Source: CBCPMX01 sp965120355 (GTDB lineage Bacteria; Bacillota; Clostridia; Oscillospirales; Oscillospiraceae). Taken from it: a stretch of DNA of 8,860 bases. This document shows, in pieces, positions 1 to 5,392 of the stretch. Position 1 is the first letter of the stretch. Every line of letters begins with the position of its first letter. Position numbers and translations under genes: made by a program. The stretch is from assembly GCA_965120355.1 (NCBI GenBank), contig CBCPMX010000126.1, positions 1-8,860 on the forward strand. The letters run 5' to 3'. Below the pieces are notes generated by a model, which was given only the letters and a program-made list of their open reading frames with translations, made no database searches and was not told where the DNA came from.

Positions 1-39
1 ATCGGCTTTCTTTTGCACATCAAATTGAAGGCTTTTCAT
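1..39 (-). CDS. 5' end of an unidentified minus-strand gene (runs off the left edge)
   Basis: Only the first 13 codons lie inside the window: an ATG at 39-37 followed by MKSLQFDVQKKAD with no stop. The start is supported by an AAAGGATGA ribosome-binding sequence at 48-56 (minus strand), about 8 nt before the ATG, and by a plausible promoter at 151-178 on the same strand. The visible residues are too few to assign a family. The gene lies downstream of the reductase terminator and so is probably an independent transcription unit with a leader of about 105 nt. Confidence 0.5.
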   Translation of the reverse strand, partial: MKSLQFDVQKKAD

Positions 40-150
40 ACTTGGAATCATCCTTTCCGCTGCAATTCAAAACGCGCCAAAGGCGTCTGTGATGCAACTT
101 CACAAATTCGAGGAACTGCTTTTGAGAAACCCAAATATATATAATAATAT

Positions 151-178
151 AGTATAGCGTATGGCGTTCCATTTGCAA
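151..178 (-). promoter_or_regulatory. Putative sigma-A promoter for the left-edge gene
   Basis: Read on the minus strand, TTGCAA (178-173), a 16-nt spacer and TATACT (156-151) form a -35/-10 pair. A very AT-rich run (TATATTATTATATATA) follows directly. Transcription would start near 144 and give an untranslated leader of about 105 nt before the ATG at 39. The AT-richness contrasts sharply with the GC-rich block to its right. The -35 matches 4 of 6 consensus bases and the spacer is one short of optimum, so this is a reasonable but unproven call. Confidence 0.45.
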
Positions 179-528
179 AGATTCACTTTACGACATGAGC
201 GGCCTGCAAACAATGTGGGAAAATGATGCTTTCCCAAGACGAAGCAGCCAGGCGGCGAAGATGTTCTCTGCGTATTTTCCGAATCTCAGAACCTGCTTTC
301 CGGCGATGGATCTGCCGCAGTGCCGCGCAGAAACGGCTCTCCCGCCGCCCTTCTATGGCTTCCGGCAGCGGGCGTTTTCCTGCGCTCCAAACCCGTAAGG
401 CTTTGACAGCTTTATCCGTGCTTTTCTGCCGCAGTGCCGTGTCTGTTTTGCCGGCCGTTGCTGCTGCCGCCGCAGCCGGCCCTGGCGCCGGTCTGGGCGC
501 AGGCTTCTCTATGGCCTGCACCACACAG
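179..528. other. GC-rich stretch without a convincing gene
   Basis: This roughly 350-base block lies between the reductase terminator and the promoter of the left-edge gene. Minus strand 524-183 stays open for 113 codons: GTG start, no ribosome-binding site, an Ala/Pro-rich N-terminus and an Arg-rich remainder. Plus-strand frames are also open for 67 and 115 codons, likewise without ribosome-binding sites, so open frames here may simply reflect high GC. None resembles a family I recognise. A 15-bp direct repeat, TCTGCCGCAGTGCCG, occurs at 311-325 and 425-439, spaced by 114 nt (a multiple of three). The block may be decayed coding sequence or contain a small unknown gene; I would not annotate a protein here without homology support. 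Confidence 0.4.
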
Positions 529-563
529 AAAAGGCCGCATCCGGAAAATGGATGCGGCCTTTT
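529..563 (-). terminator. Intrinsic terminator of the flavin/Fe-S reductase, probably bidirectional
   Basis: A perfect 14-bp stem (529-542 with 550-563) encloses a 7-nt loop. The stem ends in A4 on one side and T4 on the other, so it can act in both directions. It begins 3 nt after the stop codon of the minus-strand reductase, which marks that gene as the end of its transcript. Confidence 0.85.
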
Positions 564-566
564 CTC

Positions 567-2675
567 TTAGATCATATGCGCGGCGGCATACCCGGTCATC
601 ACGCCGTGGCGGATGCCGTGCTTGGTGGTGTCGCTGGTGGGCTTGGGCATCTCGCCGGGATGCATCCGCTCCGGGTCCCCGGAGAGCATGTTGGCGTCGC
701 CTACAAGGAAGAACTTGGGCGTCAGGCCCGCGAAGGCCATGCACTCGTCGATTCGGGGCCGCCGGCCCGCGGAGAATACCACACTGCCGCAGGGGATGGT
801 TTTCCGCTCCTTTTTCTCCGGCTCCGGCGGCTTTTTCTCCGCACCCGGCAAAACCGGCATTCCCGGAGGGCCGAAGCTGTCTTCGCCGCCTGTGGTGATC
901 TCGCAGGCCACCGCTTCCGGCGTGATTTCCAGAACCTGAGCCCTCGTCAGGATCGTCAGGTTCGGCTCCGCCTCCAGAGCCTCCTTGAACTGGAAGCTGG
1001 AATGGCTGGTGTTGTCATAGGCCGCCTCCCGGTTCCGGGTCAGCAGCGTAACCTTGTGTCCCGCGTGACACAGATACAGCGCGGTGTCTACAGCGATCAT
1101 GGCGCCGCCGATGACCACCACATGTTCCCCCAACTCCTGCTCCCGGCCGAATACATCTATGGCCTTCCAGACATGGGGCAGCGTACTTCCCGGCGCCGGA
1201 CCTGCCTTCGGCTCAGAACCGCAGGCAGCGATGACCGCGTCAAAATTCCCGGCAGCGATCAGCTCCGGCGTAGCCTTGGTATTTGTGTGGATCTCCACGC
1301 CCCGCAGCGCACACTGCCGGATTAGAGAATCCTTATAATCCTTCATGCACCACTTGTCGGGCATGAAATCCGCATGGCGGGCCTGGCCGCCCAGCTGCGG
1401 CGCCGCTTCATAGAGGGTAACCGCGTGTCCCAGCCTGGCGCACTCTGCCGCCGCGTAGAGTCCCGCAGGGCCGCCGCCGATGACGGCCACCCGCTGCGGT
1501 GTATCGGGCCGGTCCTCGTCCTGGGTGAGCAGGCTGGGGGCGACGCCAATCTTGGGATTGACGGCGCAGATGCCGCTGTGGCATTTGTCGCAGCGGAGAC
1601 AGGCAATGACCTCTTCTCCACGGCCTTCGTAGAGTTTTTTCCCGTATTCCGGATCGCAGATGAACGCCCGTCCCATGGCTACCAGGTCTGTACGGCCATC
1701 GGCCAGGAAGCCTTCAATCAGATCCAGGTCCTGAAATCCGCCCACCGGCGCCACCAGGGCTTTGAGCCCTTCCTTTTTGAGCATCTCCGCAAACCGGAGG
1801 TTGGTGGGATATTCCTTCTGACAGTTGTAAGAGCTGGCATGGGTCATATCGCCGCTCCAGGCCCGGATCTGAATGATATCAACCACGCCGGCGCTGTCCA
1901 AAATTTCACAGTATTTTACAAAGTCCCCGGCGGTATAGCCGCCCTCCACGTTCTCCCGGCCGGAGAGCTGCAGTTCAATGGGGAAGCCCCATCCGCAGGC
2001 CTCCTTTACCGAGGTCAGCAGCTCCAGCAGCAGCCGGACCCGGTTCTCCAGGCTGCCGCCGTATTCGTCGGTCCGCTGGTTGAACACCGGAGACAGAGAT
2101 TTGGCCAGCAAGGAAGCGTTATAGCTGGCGTAAACATTTATCATGTCAAATCCGATGGCCTTGAGCTGCACCGCGCACCGAGTAAACTGGTCAATAAATT
2201 CCCGGATTTGGGCCTTGGTGATCTCCGGCGGCAGGTTCCCCTGCATATCGTAGGGGCTTTCGGGACCGGGGTTGAACTCGGTGGGGATGATGGATTTGTC
2301 ATGAAATTCCGAGATGGACACGTCGTTGGGGACGTTGCACATGGTGAATGCGTTGGCGGCGGCGCCGTACTGATGGATTCGCTGGATCATCCGGCGGAAG
2401 TTGGCCTGAATGTTGGGATCGTCCATGTCAAAGGGGCTGGTAAAGAATGTACGTCCCTGGAATACCCGGAACATTCCCGGGGAACAGGTCACCACGGAAG
2501 CGCCGTTCCGGGCGATATTCGCCGCAAAGGAGATCGTCTGTTCCGTGAGATAAGCTGCCGGGTCCTGGGCCTGTAAGCCCTCTGGGATGGATTTGGAGTT
2601 GATGAGCCGGTTTTTGAGAACCAGATCGCCAACCCGGACAGGCGTTAAAATATGGGAGTATTTGTGATTCATCAT
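567..2675 (-). CDS. NADH:flavin oxidoreductase / 2-enoate reductase-like protein (OYE barrel + 4Fe-4S + FAD/NAD(P) domains)
   Basis: This 702-residue soluble protein has the two-part layout of 2-enoate reductase, 2,4-dienoyl-CoA reductase and BaiH/BaiCD-type enzymes, which reduce activated C=C bonds using NAD(P)H through FAD, an Fe-S cluster and FMN. Residues 1-350 form an Old-Yellow-Enzyme TIM barrel, with the family block LSP..NQRTDEYGGSLENR at 194-212 and MGRAFICDPE at 334-343. Cys359, 362, 365 and 370 (CLRCDKCHSGIC) fit the 4Fe-4S site but are more tightly spaced than the usual C-x2-C-x3-C-x11-C. A clean FAD motif GGGPAG lies at 400-405, with GD at 659-660. The second Rossmann motif (523-528, GGAMIA) has lost two glycines, and a Pro/Lys/Glu-rich insertion sits around 597-625. 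In the active-site segment NVYASYNASLL (180-190) the usual HxxHGY is replaced, as in BaiH-like members that carry AYR there. AGAAGGAG precedes two tandem ATGs (2675 and 2672); I use the first. The substrate is unknown; enone, enoate, steroid or bile-acid-like compounds are possible. The family call is firm, the substrate is not. Confidence 0.9.
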   Translation of the reverse strand: MMNHKYSHILTPVRVGDLVLKNRLINSKSIPEGLQAQDPAAYLTEQTISFAANIARNGASVVTCSPGMFRVFQGRTFFTSPFDMDDPNIQANFRRMIQRIHQYGAAANAFTMCNVPNDVSISEFHDKSIIPTEFNPGPESPYDMQGNLPPEITKAQIREFIDQFTRCAVQLKAIGFDMINVYASYNASLLAKSLSPVFNQRTDEYGGSLENRVRLLLELLTSVKEACGWGFPIELQLSGRENVEGGYTAGDFVKYCEILDSAGVVDIIQIRAWSGDMTHASSYNCQKEYPTNLRFAEMLKKEGLKALVAPVGGFQDLDLIEGFLADGRTDLVAMGRAFICDPEYGKKLYEGRGEEVIACLRCDKCHSGICAVNPKIGVAPSLLTQDEDRPDTPQRVAVIGGGPAGLYAAAECARLGHAVTLYEAAPQLGGQARHADFMPDKWCMKDYKDSLIRQCALRGVEIHTNTKATPELIAAGNFDAVIAACGSEPKAGPAPGSTLPHVWKAIDVFGREQELGEHVVVIGGAMIAVDTALYLCHAGHKVTLLTRNREAAYDNTSHSSFQFKEALEAEPNLTILTRAQVLEITPEAVACEITTGGEDSFGPPGMPVLPGAEKKPPEPEKKERKTIPCGSVVFSAGRRPRIDECMAFAGLTPKFFLVGDANMLSGDPERMHPGEMPKPTSDTTKHGIRHGVMTGYAAAHMI

Positions 2676-2732
2676 GTTCGCTCCTTCTGATGGGGGATTT
2701 TTCGCAGGGCGTGGAGGAGAGCGCGTGCTTCT

Positions 2733-2762
2733 GAAGCGGGCAGCGCCGTGCAGCTGCGCTTC
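2733..2762. repeat. Imperfect stem-loop between the beta-helix fragment and the reductase
   Basis: GAAGCG at 2733-2738 pairs with CGCTTC at 2757-2762, and a shorter CAGC/GCTG pairing is possible inside. It lies just after the stop of the beta-helix fragment and 58 nt before the reductase start, reading on the minus strand. There is no T-run after it, so it is not a canonical terminator. It could be a remnant of one, or a leader structure of the reductase transcript. I found no convincing promoter for the reductase between 2676 and 2768. Confidence 0.3.
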
Positions 2763-2768
2763 TGCGCG

Positions 2769-3152
2769 TCAGGGCTGAATCGTGAGCCGGTGGCCACGCA
2801 GGGAAATATTGCTGTTGGTCGGATCTTCATTCACCAGCGTATGAATGACGCTGTCGCCTGTCAGCTCCCAACGGCTGTCACTGCTCAAATGCAGGATCGT
2901 CTGTGCATTGCCGTCTTCCGCTTCCAGTGTACCACCAAACGACACATAAACGCAACGGTTGGATGCGGCTCCATAGGCATCCAGCAGCACATTTTTGAGT
3001 GTCACATAGCTGTTTTTCCCGTGAACAAAGACATTGTTTCCGCTGATGGCATAAGAGGTCACGGTGGAGTCCGTGATGGAGATACTTCCGTCCTCTGCAA
3101 GCACTGCAGCGTTGCAGGGAACGCGCCGGATACAACCCCATAAACTATACAA
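2769..3152 (-). pseudogene. Orphan C-terminal fragment of a beta-helix (surface/adhesin-like) protein
   Basis: The 127-codon frame encodes alternating beta-strand repeats such as GSISITDSTV, NSYVTLKNVLL, CVYVSFGGTLEAEDG and SNISLRGHRLTIQP. This is the pattern of right-handed parallel beta-helix domains in clostridial surface proteins and polysaccharide-acting proteins. Such proteins are normally several hundred residues long with a signal peptide. Here there is no signal peptide, no ribosome-binding site and no ATG: the only start is a TTG (3152-3150), with an in-frame TAA two codons upstream. The first 14 or so residues do not look like beta-helix sequence, so the homologous part probably starts near 3110. 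The piece is best read as the 3' remnant of a gene whose front was lost next to the promoter region at 3191. A short functional protein is possible but unlikely. Confidence 0.6.
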
Positions 3153-3190
3153 ATTTTAGAAGAGCTGCTCTGCCAAATGTACAAATTCCT

Positions 3191-3219
3191 TTGACAAATT
3201 CACGGGAGTCTGTTATAAT
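3191..3219 (+). promoter_or_regulatory. Consensus sigma-A promoter upstream of the Cys-rich protein and MATE pump
   Basis: TTGACA (3191-3196), an exact 17-nt spacer and TATAAT (3214-3219) match the housekeeping consensus at all 12 positions. The start site would be near 3226. A promoter this strong before an efflux pair suggests that control comes from a repressor or from early termination; a perfect terminator hairpin begins only about 16 nt after the expected start. The sequence ACAAATT overlaps the -35 and recurs at 3181-3187 and 3149-3155. Confidence 0.9.
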
Positions 3220-3225
3220 TCAATT

Positions 3226-3280
3226 AAGTATCGAGCAGCGTAAGCGTAAGTCCAGATTATACTGGACTTACGCTTTTTTT
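3226..3280 (+). ncRNA. Predicted short leader transcript (attenuator or small RNA)
   Basis: From the predicted start near 3226 to the end of the T-run at 3280 the transcript would be only about 55 nt, most of it the terminator hairpin. It contains no ATG, so a leader peptide with that start is not possible. GCAGC at 3235-3239 could also pair with GCTGC at 3281-3285 beyond the T-run, which would extend the helix if polymerase reads on. Either this is a premature-termination control element for the downstream genes or a stand-alone tiny RNA. No second clear promoter is visible between 3281 and 3313, which favours the leader reading. Confidence 0.5.
3242..3280 (+). terminator. Perfect intrinsic terminator in the 5' leader (attenuator candidate)
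   Basis: A 14-bp perfect stem (3242-3255 with 3262-3275) with a 6-nt loop (ATTATA) runs into seven Ts (3274-3280). The T-run is only on the plus strand, so it acts rightwards, towards the Cys-rich gene. It lies 33 nt before that gene's start codon and about 16 nt after the predicted transcription start. It cannot be the end of an upstream plus-strand gene, because there is none. Confidence 0.9.
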
Positions 3281-3313
3281 GCTGCAAATCTATAGAAAGC
3301 GAGGAATGTCGTA

Positions 3314-3667
3314 ATGGATACCACATCTACAAGGACTTGTCCGCGCTGCGACCGGCACTGTCCAGAGGATCAGGTGCGCTGCCTGCGCGGCATGGCGCAC
3401 TTCCAAAAAACCGTGACAGAAGAGTGGCTGCAAATGCACAGCCGCGGTCAAGGCGGTCCCAAACCCCTGGATCCCAATGCTCCCACGGCGGACCAGATCG
3501 CCGCGCTGCTGCAAGCCTGCGGCCATGCGCTGCATCACGGCGGCCCAAAGAACGCCAGCAAGCTCCTGGCCGGTCTGTCCGAGTCGGAGCAGCTGGAGCT
3601 GCTGCATCTGCTGAAAAAATGCCAGCAGGGCAGCACATCGGAATCAACTGCACAGACGGGCCGGTGA
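3314..3667 (+). CDS. Small Cys-rich protein, MarR-like ends without a DNA-binding core
   Basis: This 117-residue hydrophilic protein has no signal peptide or membrane segment. The N-terminus carries Cys9, Cys12, Cys16 and Cys23 in CPRCDRHCPEDQVRCLRG, which could hold a metal ion. Residues 60-76 (ADQIAALLQACGHALHHG) and 87-103 (AGLSESEQLELLHLLKKC) form two helical blocks. From memory, a group of clostridial MarR-family regulators starts with a similar Cys-rich segment and a CGHxLHH block and ends with an LSxxE..LLxLL dimerisation helix. The winged-helix core that should lie between the two blocks is missing here: only about 10 residues separate them. The start is supported by GAGGA at 3301-3305, 8 nt before the ATG. 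It precedes the MATE gene by 125 nt in the same direction, as MarR-type regulators often do. It could be a core-less regulator, a metal or redox sensor, or a degenerate relic. I am confident it is translated, not what it does. Confidence 0.7.
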   Translation: MDTTSTRTCPRCDRHCPEDQVRCLRGMAHFQKTVTEEWLQMHSRGQGGPKPLDPNAPTADQIAALLQACGHALHHGGPKNASKLLAGLSESEQLELLHLLKKCQQGSTSESTAQTGR

Positions 3668-3734
3668 TACCGGCTTTGAGCGCGTGGCCATGGGCGTAAA
3701 TCCAGCTCTGGCCGTGCGTTTTCTTTTCTGCATC

Positions 3735-3748
3735 GGGCCGGCCGGCCC
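3735..3748. repeat. Perfect 14-bp GC palindrome between the Cys-rich gene and the MATE gene
   Basis: GGGCCGGCCGGCCC is its own reverse complement and lies in the 125-nt gap between the two plus-strand genes. A dimeric regulator could bind it, or it could act as a short processing or pausing hairpin in the transcript. No T-run follows directly; TTTTT appears 12 nt later. Short GC palindromes arise by chance in GC-rich DNA, so the functional claim is weak. Confidence 0.35.
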
Positions 3749-3792
3749 CTTGCGGCAATCTTTTTAAAAATTCGTATGGAGGCAGCATTTTC

Positions 3793-5202
3793 ATGGAACA
3801 AAAGTCCAACTCGTTTCTGGAGACACAGCCCATTGGCGGACTGATGGCAAAATACGCAGTACCGTGCATTATTTCGCTGTTGGTGGCGGCGCTGTACAAC
3901 ATTGTAGACCAGATCTTCATTGCCAATGCCAGCTATCTCGGCTCCTATGGCAACGCCGCCAATACGGTGGTCTTCCCCCTGACCGTGGTGGCCCTGGCCA
4001 TCGCCGTCATGATCGGCGACGGCTGCTGCGCATTTGTCAGCATTTGCCTGGGCTCCGGCAAAAAAGAGGACGCCCACAGAAGCATCGGCAACGCCATCAT
4101 TCTGTGTATCGCCGCCAGCCTGATCGTCACCCTCTGCTACCTGGTGTTCATGCGCCCGATCCTCACCGCCTTCGGCGGTGGCGTGAATGAGGAAACGTAT
4201 CAGTATTCCCAGGAGTATTTCTTCTGGATCACTGTCGGTATCCCCTTCTATATGTTTGGCCAGGCTATGAATCCCATCATCCGCTCTGACGGCAGCCCCA
4301 AATTTGCCATGGCCTCCACCTTAGCCGGCGCAATCGTGAACATCATTCTGGACCCGGTGTTCATTTTTATCTTCCACTGGGGCATGATGGGTGCGGCAGT
4401 GGCCACAGTCCTGGGCCAGATTCTGACGGCGGTGCTGTCCATTTGGTACCTGCTGCGCATGAAGGCAGTGAAACTGAGCAAGCACAGCTTTGCGCTCAGC
4501 GGCCGTCTGATCGGAAAATTCATCCCTCTGGGCGTGTGCAGCTTCCTGTCCCAGATCTCTCTGGTGGCCGCCATGGCCGCTATCAACAACATGGTGAAAA
4601 AATACGGCGCCATGGATGAGATCTTTGGGCAGACCCAGTATGCGCAGATCCCCATGGCCGTGGTTGGAATCGTCATGAAGTTTTTCCAGATCGTCATCTC
4701 CATCGCCGTGGGCCTTGCCGCCGGCTGTATTCCCATTGTGGGCTATAACATCGGCGCCGGCCACAAAGACCGGGCCAAGAAGCTGTTTACCTATCTGCTG
4801 AGTGCGGAATTTCTGGTGGGCCTGGTGGCCCTGCTGATTGTGGAACTGCTGCCGCGGCAGCTCATCAGCATCTTCGGCGCCAGCAACGAAAGCGTCTATT
4901 ACACCGACTTCGCCATTAAGAGCTTCCGGATTTACCTGTGCATGCTGCCGCTGGCCACAATCAACAAAGGCACCTTTATCTATCTCCAGTCTCTGGGCAA
5001 AGCTCTGGCCTCCACGGCCCTGTCCATGGTTCGTGAGGTCGTTTTCGGCGTGGGCTTTGCGCTGTTGCTGCCGGTGTTCTTTGGCCTTGACGGTGTGCTG
5101 TACTCTATGCCGGTATCGGATATCCTGACCTTCGTCATCGCCGTCATTTTGATCATCCGCACCTATCGCGAGCTGAATGCGCCGGCGGCGCAGAAATCCT
5201 GA
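3793..5202 (+). CDS. MATE family multidrug/metabolite exporter (MepA/DinF-like)
   Basis: This 469-residue inner-membrane protein has about 12 hydrophobic segments arranged as two MatE halves (roughly residues 15-220 and 235-460). MATE pumps export cationic drugs, dyes or metabolites in exchange for Na+ or H+. Family features are visible: LVAALYNIVDQIFIAN in the first helix (30-45), PIIRSDGSPKFAM at 161-173, and LDPVFIF at 186-192, a block typical of the MepA branch. The length is normal and both halves are intact. GGAGG at 3778-3782 lies 10 nt before the ATG. The gene follows the Cys-rich protein in the same direction and is probably co-transcribed from the consensus promoter at 3191-3219, so the early terminator at 3242-3280 may control its level. 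A strong terminator follows. The substrate and coupling ion cannot be told from the sequence. Confidence 0.95.
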   Translation: MEQKSNSFLETQPIGGLMAKYAVPCIISLLVAALYNIVDQIFIANASYLGSYGNAANTVVFPLTVVALAIAVMIGDGCCAFVSICLGSGKKEDAHRSIGNAIILCIAASLIVTLCYLVFMRPILTAFGGGVNEETYQYSQEYFFWITVGIPFYMFGQAMNPIIRSDGSPKFAMASTLAGAIVNIILDPVFIFIFHWGMMGAAVATVLGQILTAVLSIWYLLRMKAVKLSKHSFALSGRLIGKFIPLGVCSFLSQISLVAAMAAINNMVKKYGAMDEIFGQTQYAQIPMAVVGIVMKFFQIVISIAVGLAAGCIPIVGYNIGAGHKDRAKKLFTYLLSAEFLVGLVALLIVELLPRQLISIFGASNESVYYTDFAIKSFRIYLCMLPLATINKGTFIYLQSLGKALASTALSMVREVVFGVGFALLLPVFFGLDGVLYSMPVSDILTFVIAVILIIRTYRELNAPAAQKS

Positions 5203-5233
5203 GCCTCGCAACAGGCTGCGTTCCCCAGACGCC

Positions 5234-5276
5234 AAACAGCCCCTCGGCCTGCAACCGCAGGAGAGGGGCTGTTTTT
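5234..5276 (+). terminator. Intrinsic terminator after the MATE gene
   Basis: A 12-bp perfect stem (5234-5245 with 5263-5274), a 17-nt loop and a T5 run (5272-5276) lie 31 nt after the MATE stop codon. The AAAC on the left arm pairs with part of the T-run, as is common. It also separates this unit from the convergent P-loop gene. Confidence 0.85.
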
Positions 5277-5333
5277 CCGGTTCAGGTTCCGCACACCCGG
5301 CAGCCACAGCGCCGGGCCATGCGCAGTACCGGC

Positions 5334-5372
5334 AAAAACCCCGGAAGCGCACGGCGGTGTGCGCTTCCGGGG
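5334..5372 (-). terminator. Intrinsic terminator of the P-loop protein gene
   Basis: On the minus strand a 14-bp perfect stem (5372-5359 with 5352-5339) with a 6-nt loop is followed by five Ts (5338-5334). It begins 20 nt after the stop codon of the 136-residue P-loop protein gene, which is therefore the last gene of its transcript. Confidence 0.9.
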
Positions 5373-5392
5373 AAACTTTTCACAACAAACAA

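Noticed and set aside
183..524. A 113-codon minus-strand open frame
   Set aside because: It starts with GTG just past a strong terminator, has no ribosome-binding site and matches no family I know. Overlapping plus-strand frames are equally open, as expected from GC-rich DNA.
552..1325. A 257-codon plus-strand open frame, and a 400-codon one at 1374-2576
   Set aside because: Both are antisense to the reductase, whose domain motifs are unmistakable. They show no recognisable domains and no ribosome-binding sites.
567..2675. Assignment of the reductase as bilirubin reductase (BilR) or as FadH
   Set aside because: The active-site segment reads YASYNASLL, not the HGDR-type motif I recall for BilR nor the HGY/EGY segment of dienoyl-CoA reductases. 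A specific name would be over-reading.
3242..3280. The hairpin as a terminator for the beta-helix fragment or as a mobile-element end
   Set aside because: The T-run is on the plus strand only, away from the minus-strand fragment. No matching inverted end or target duplication was found in the window.
4321..5352. A 343-codon minus-strand open frame opposite the MATE gene
   Set aside because: It is rich in His, Gln and Gly, as reverse complements of GC-rich membrane-protein genes usually are, and it runs through the MATE terminator.
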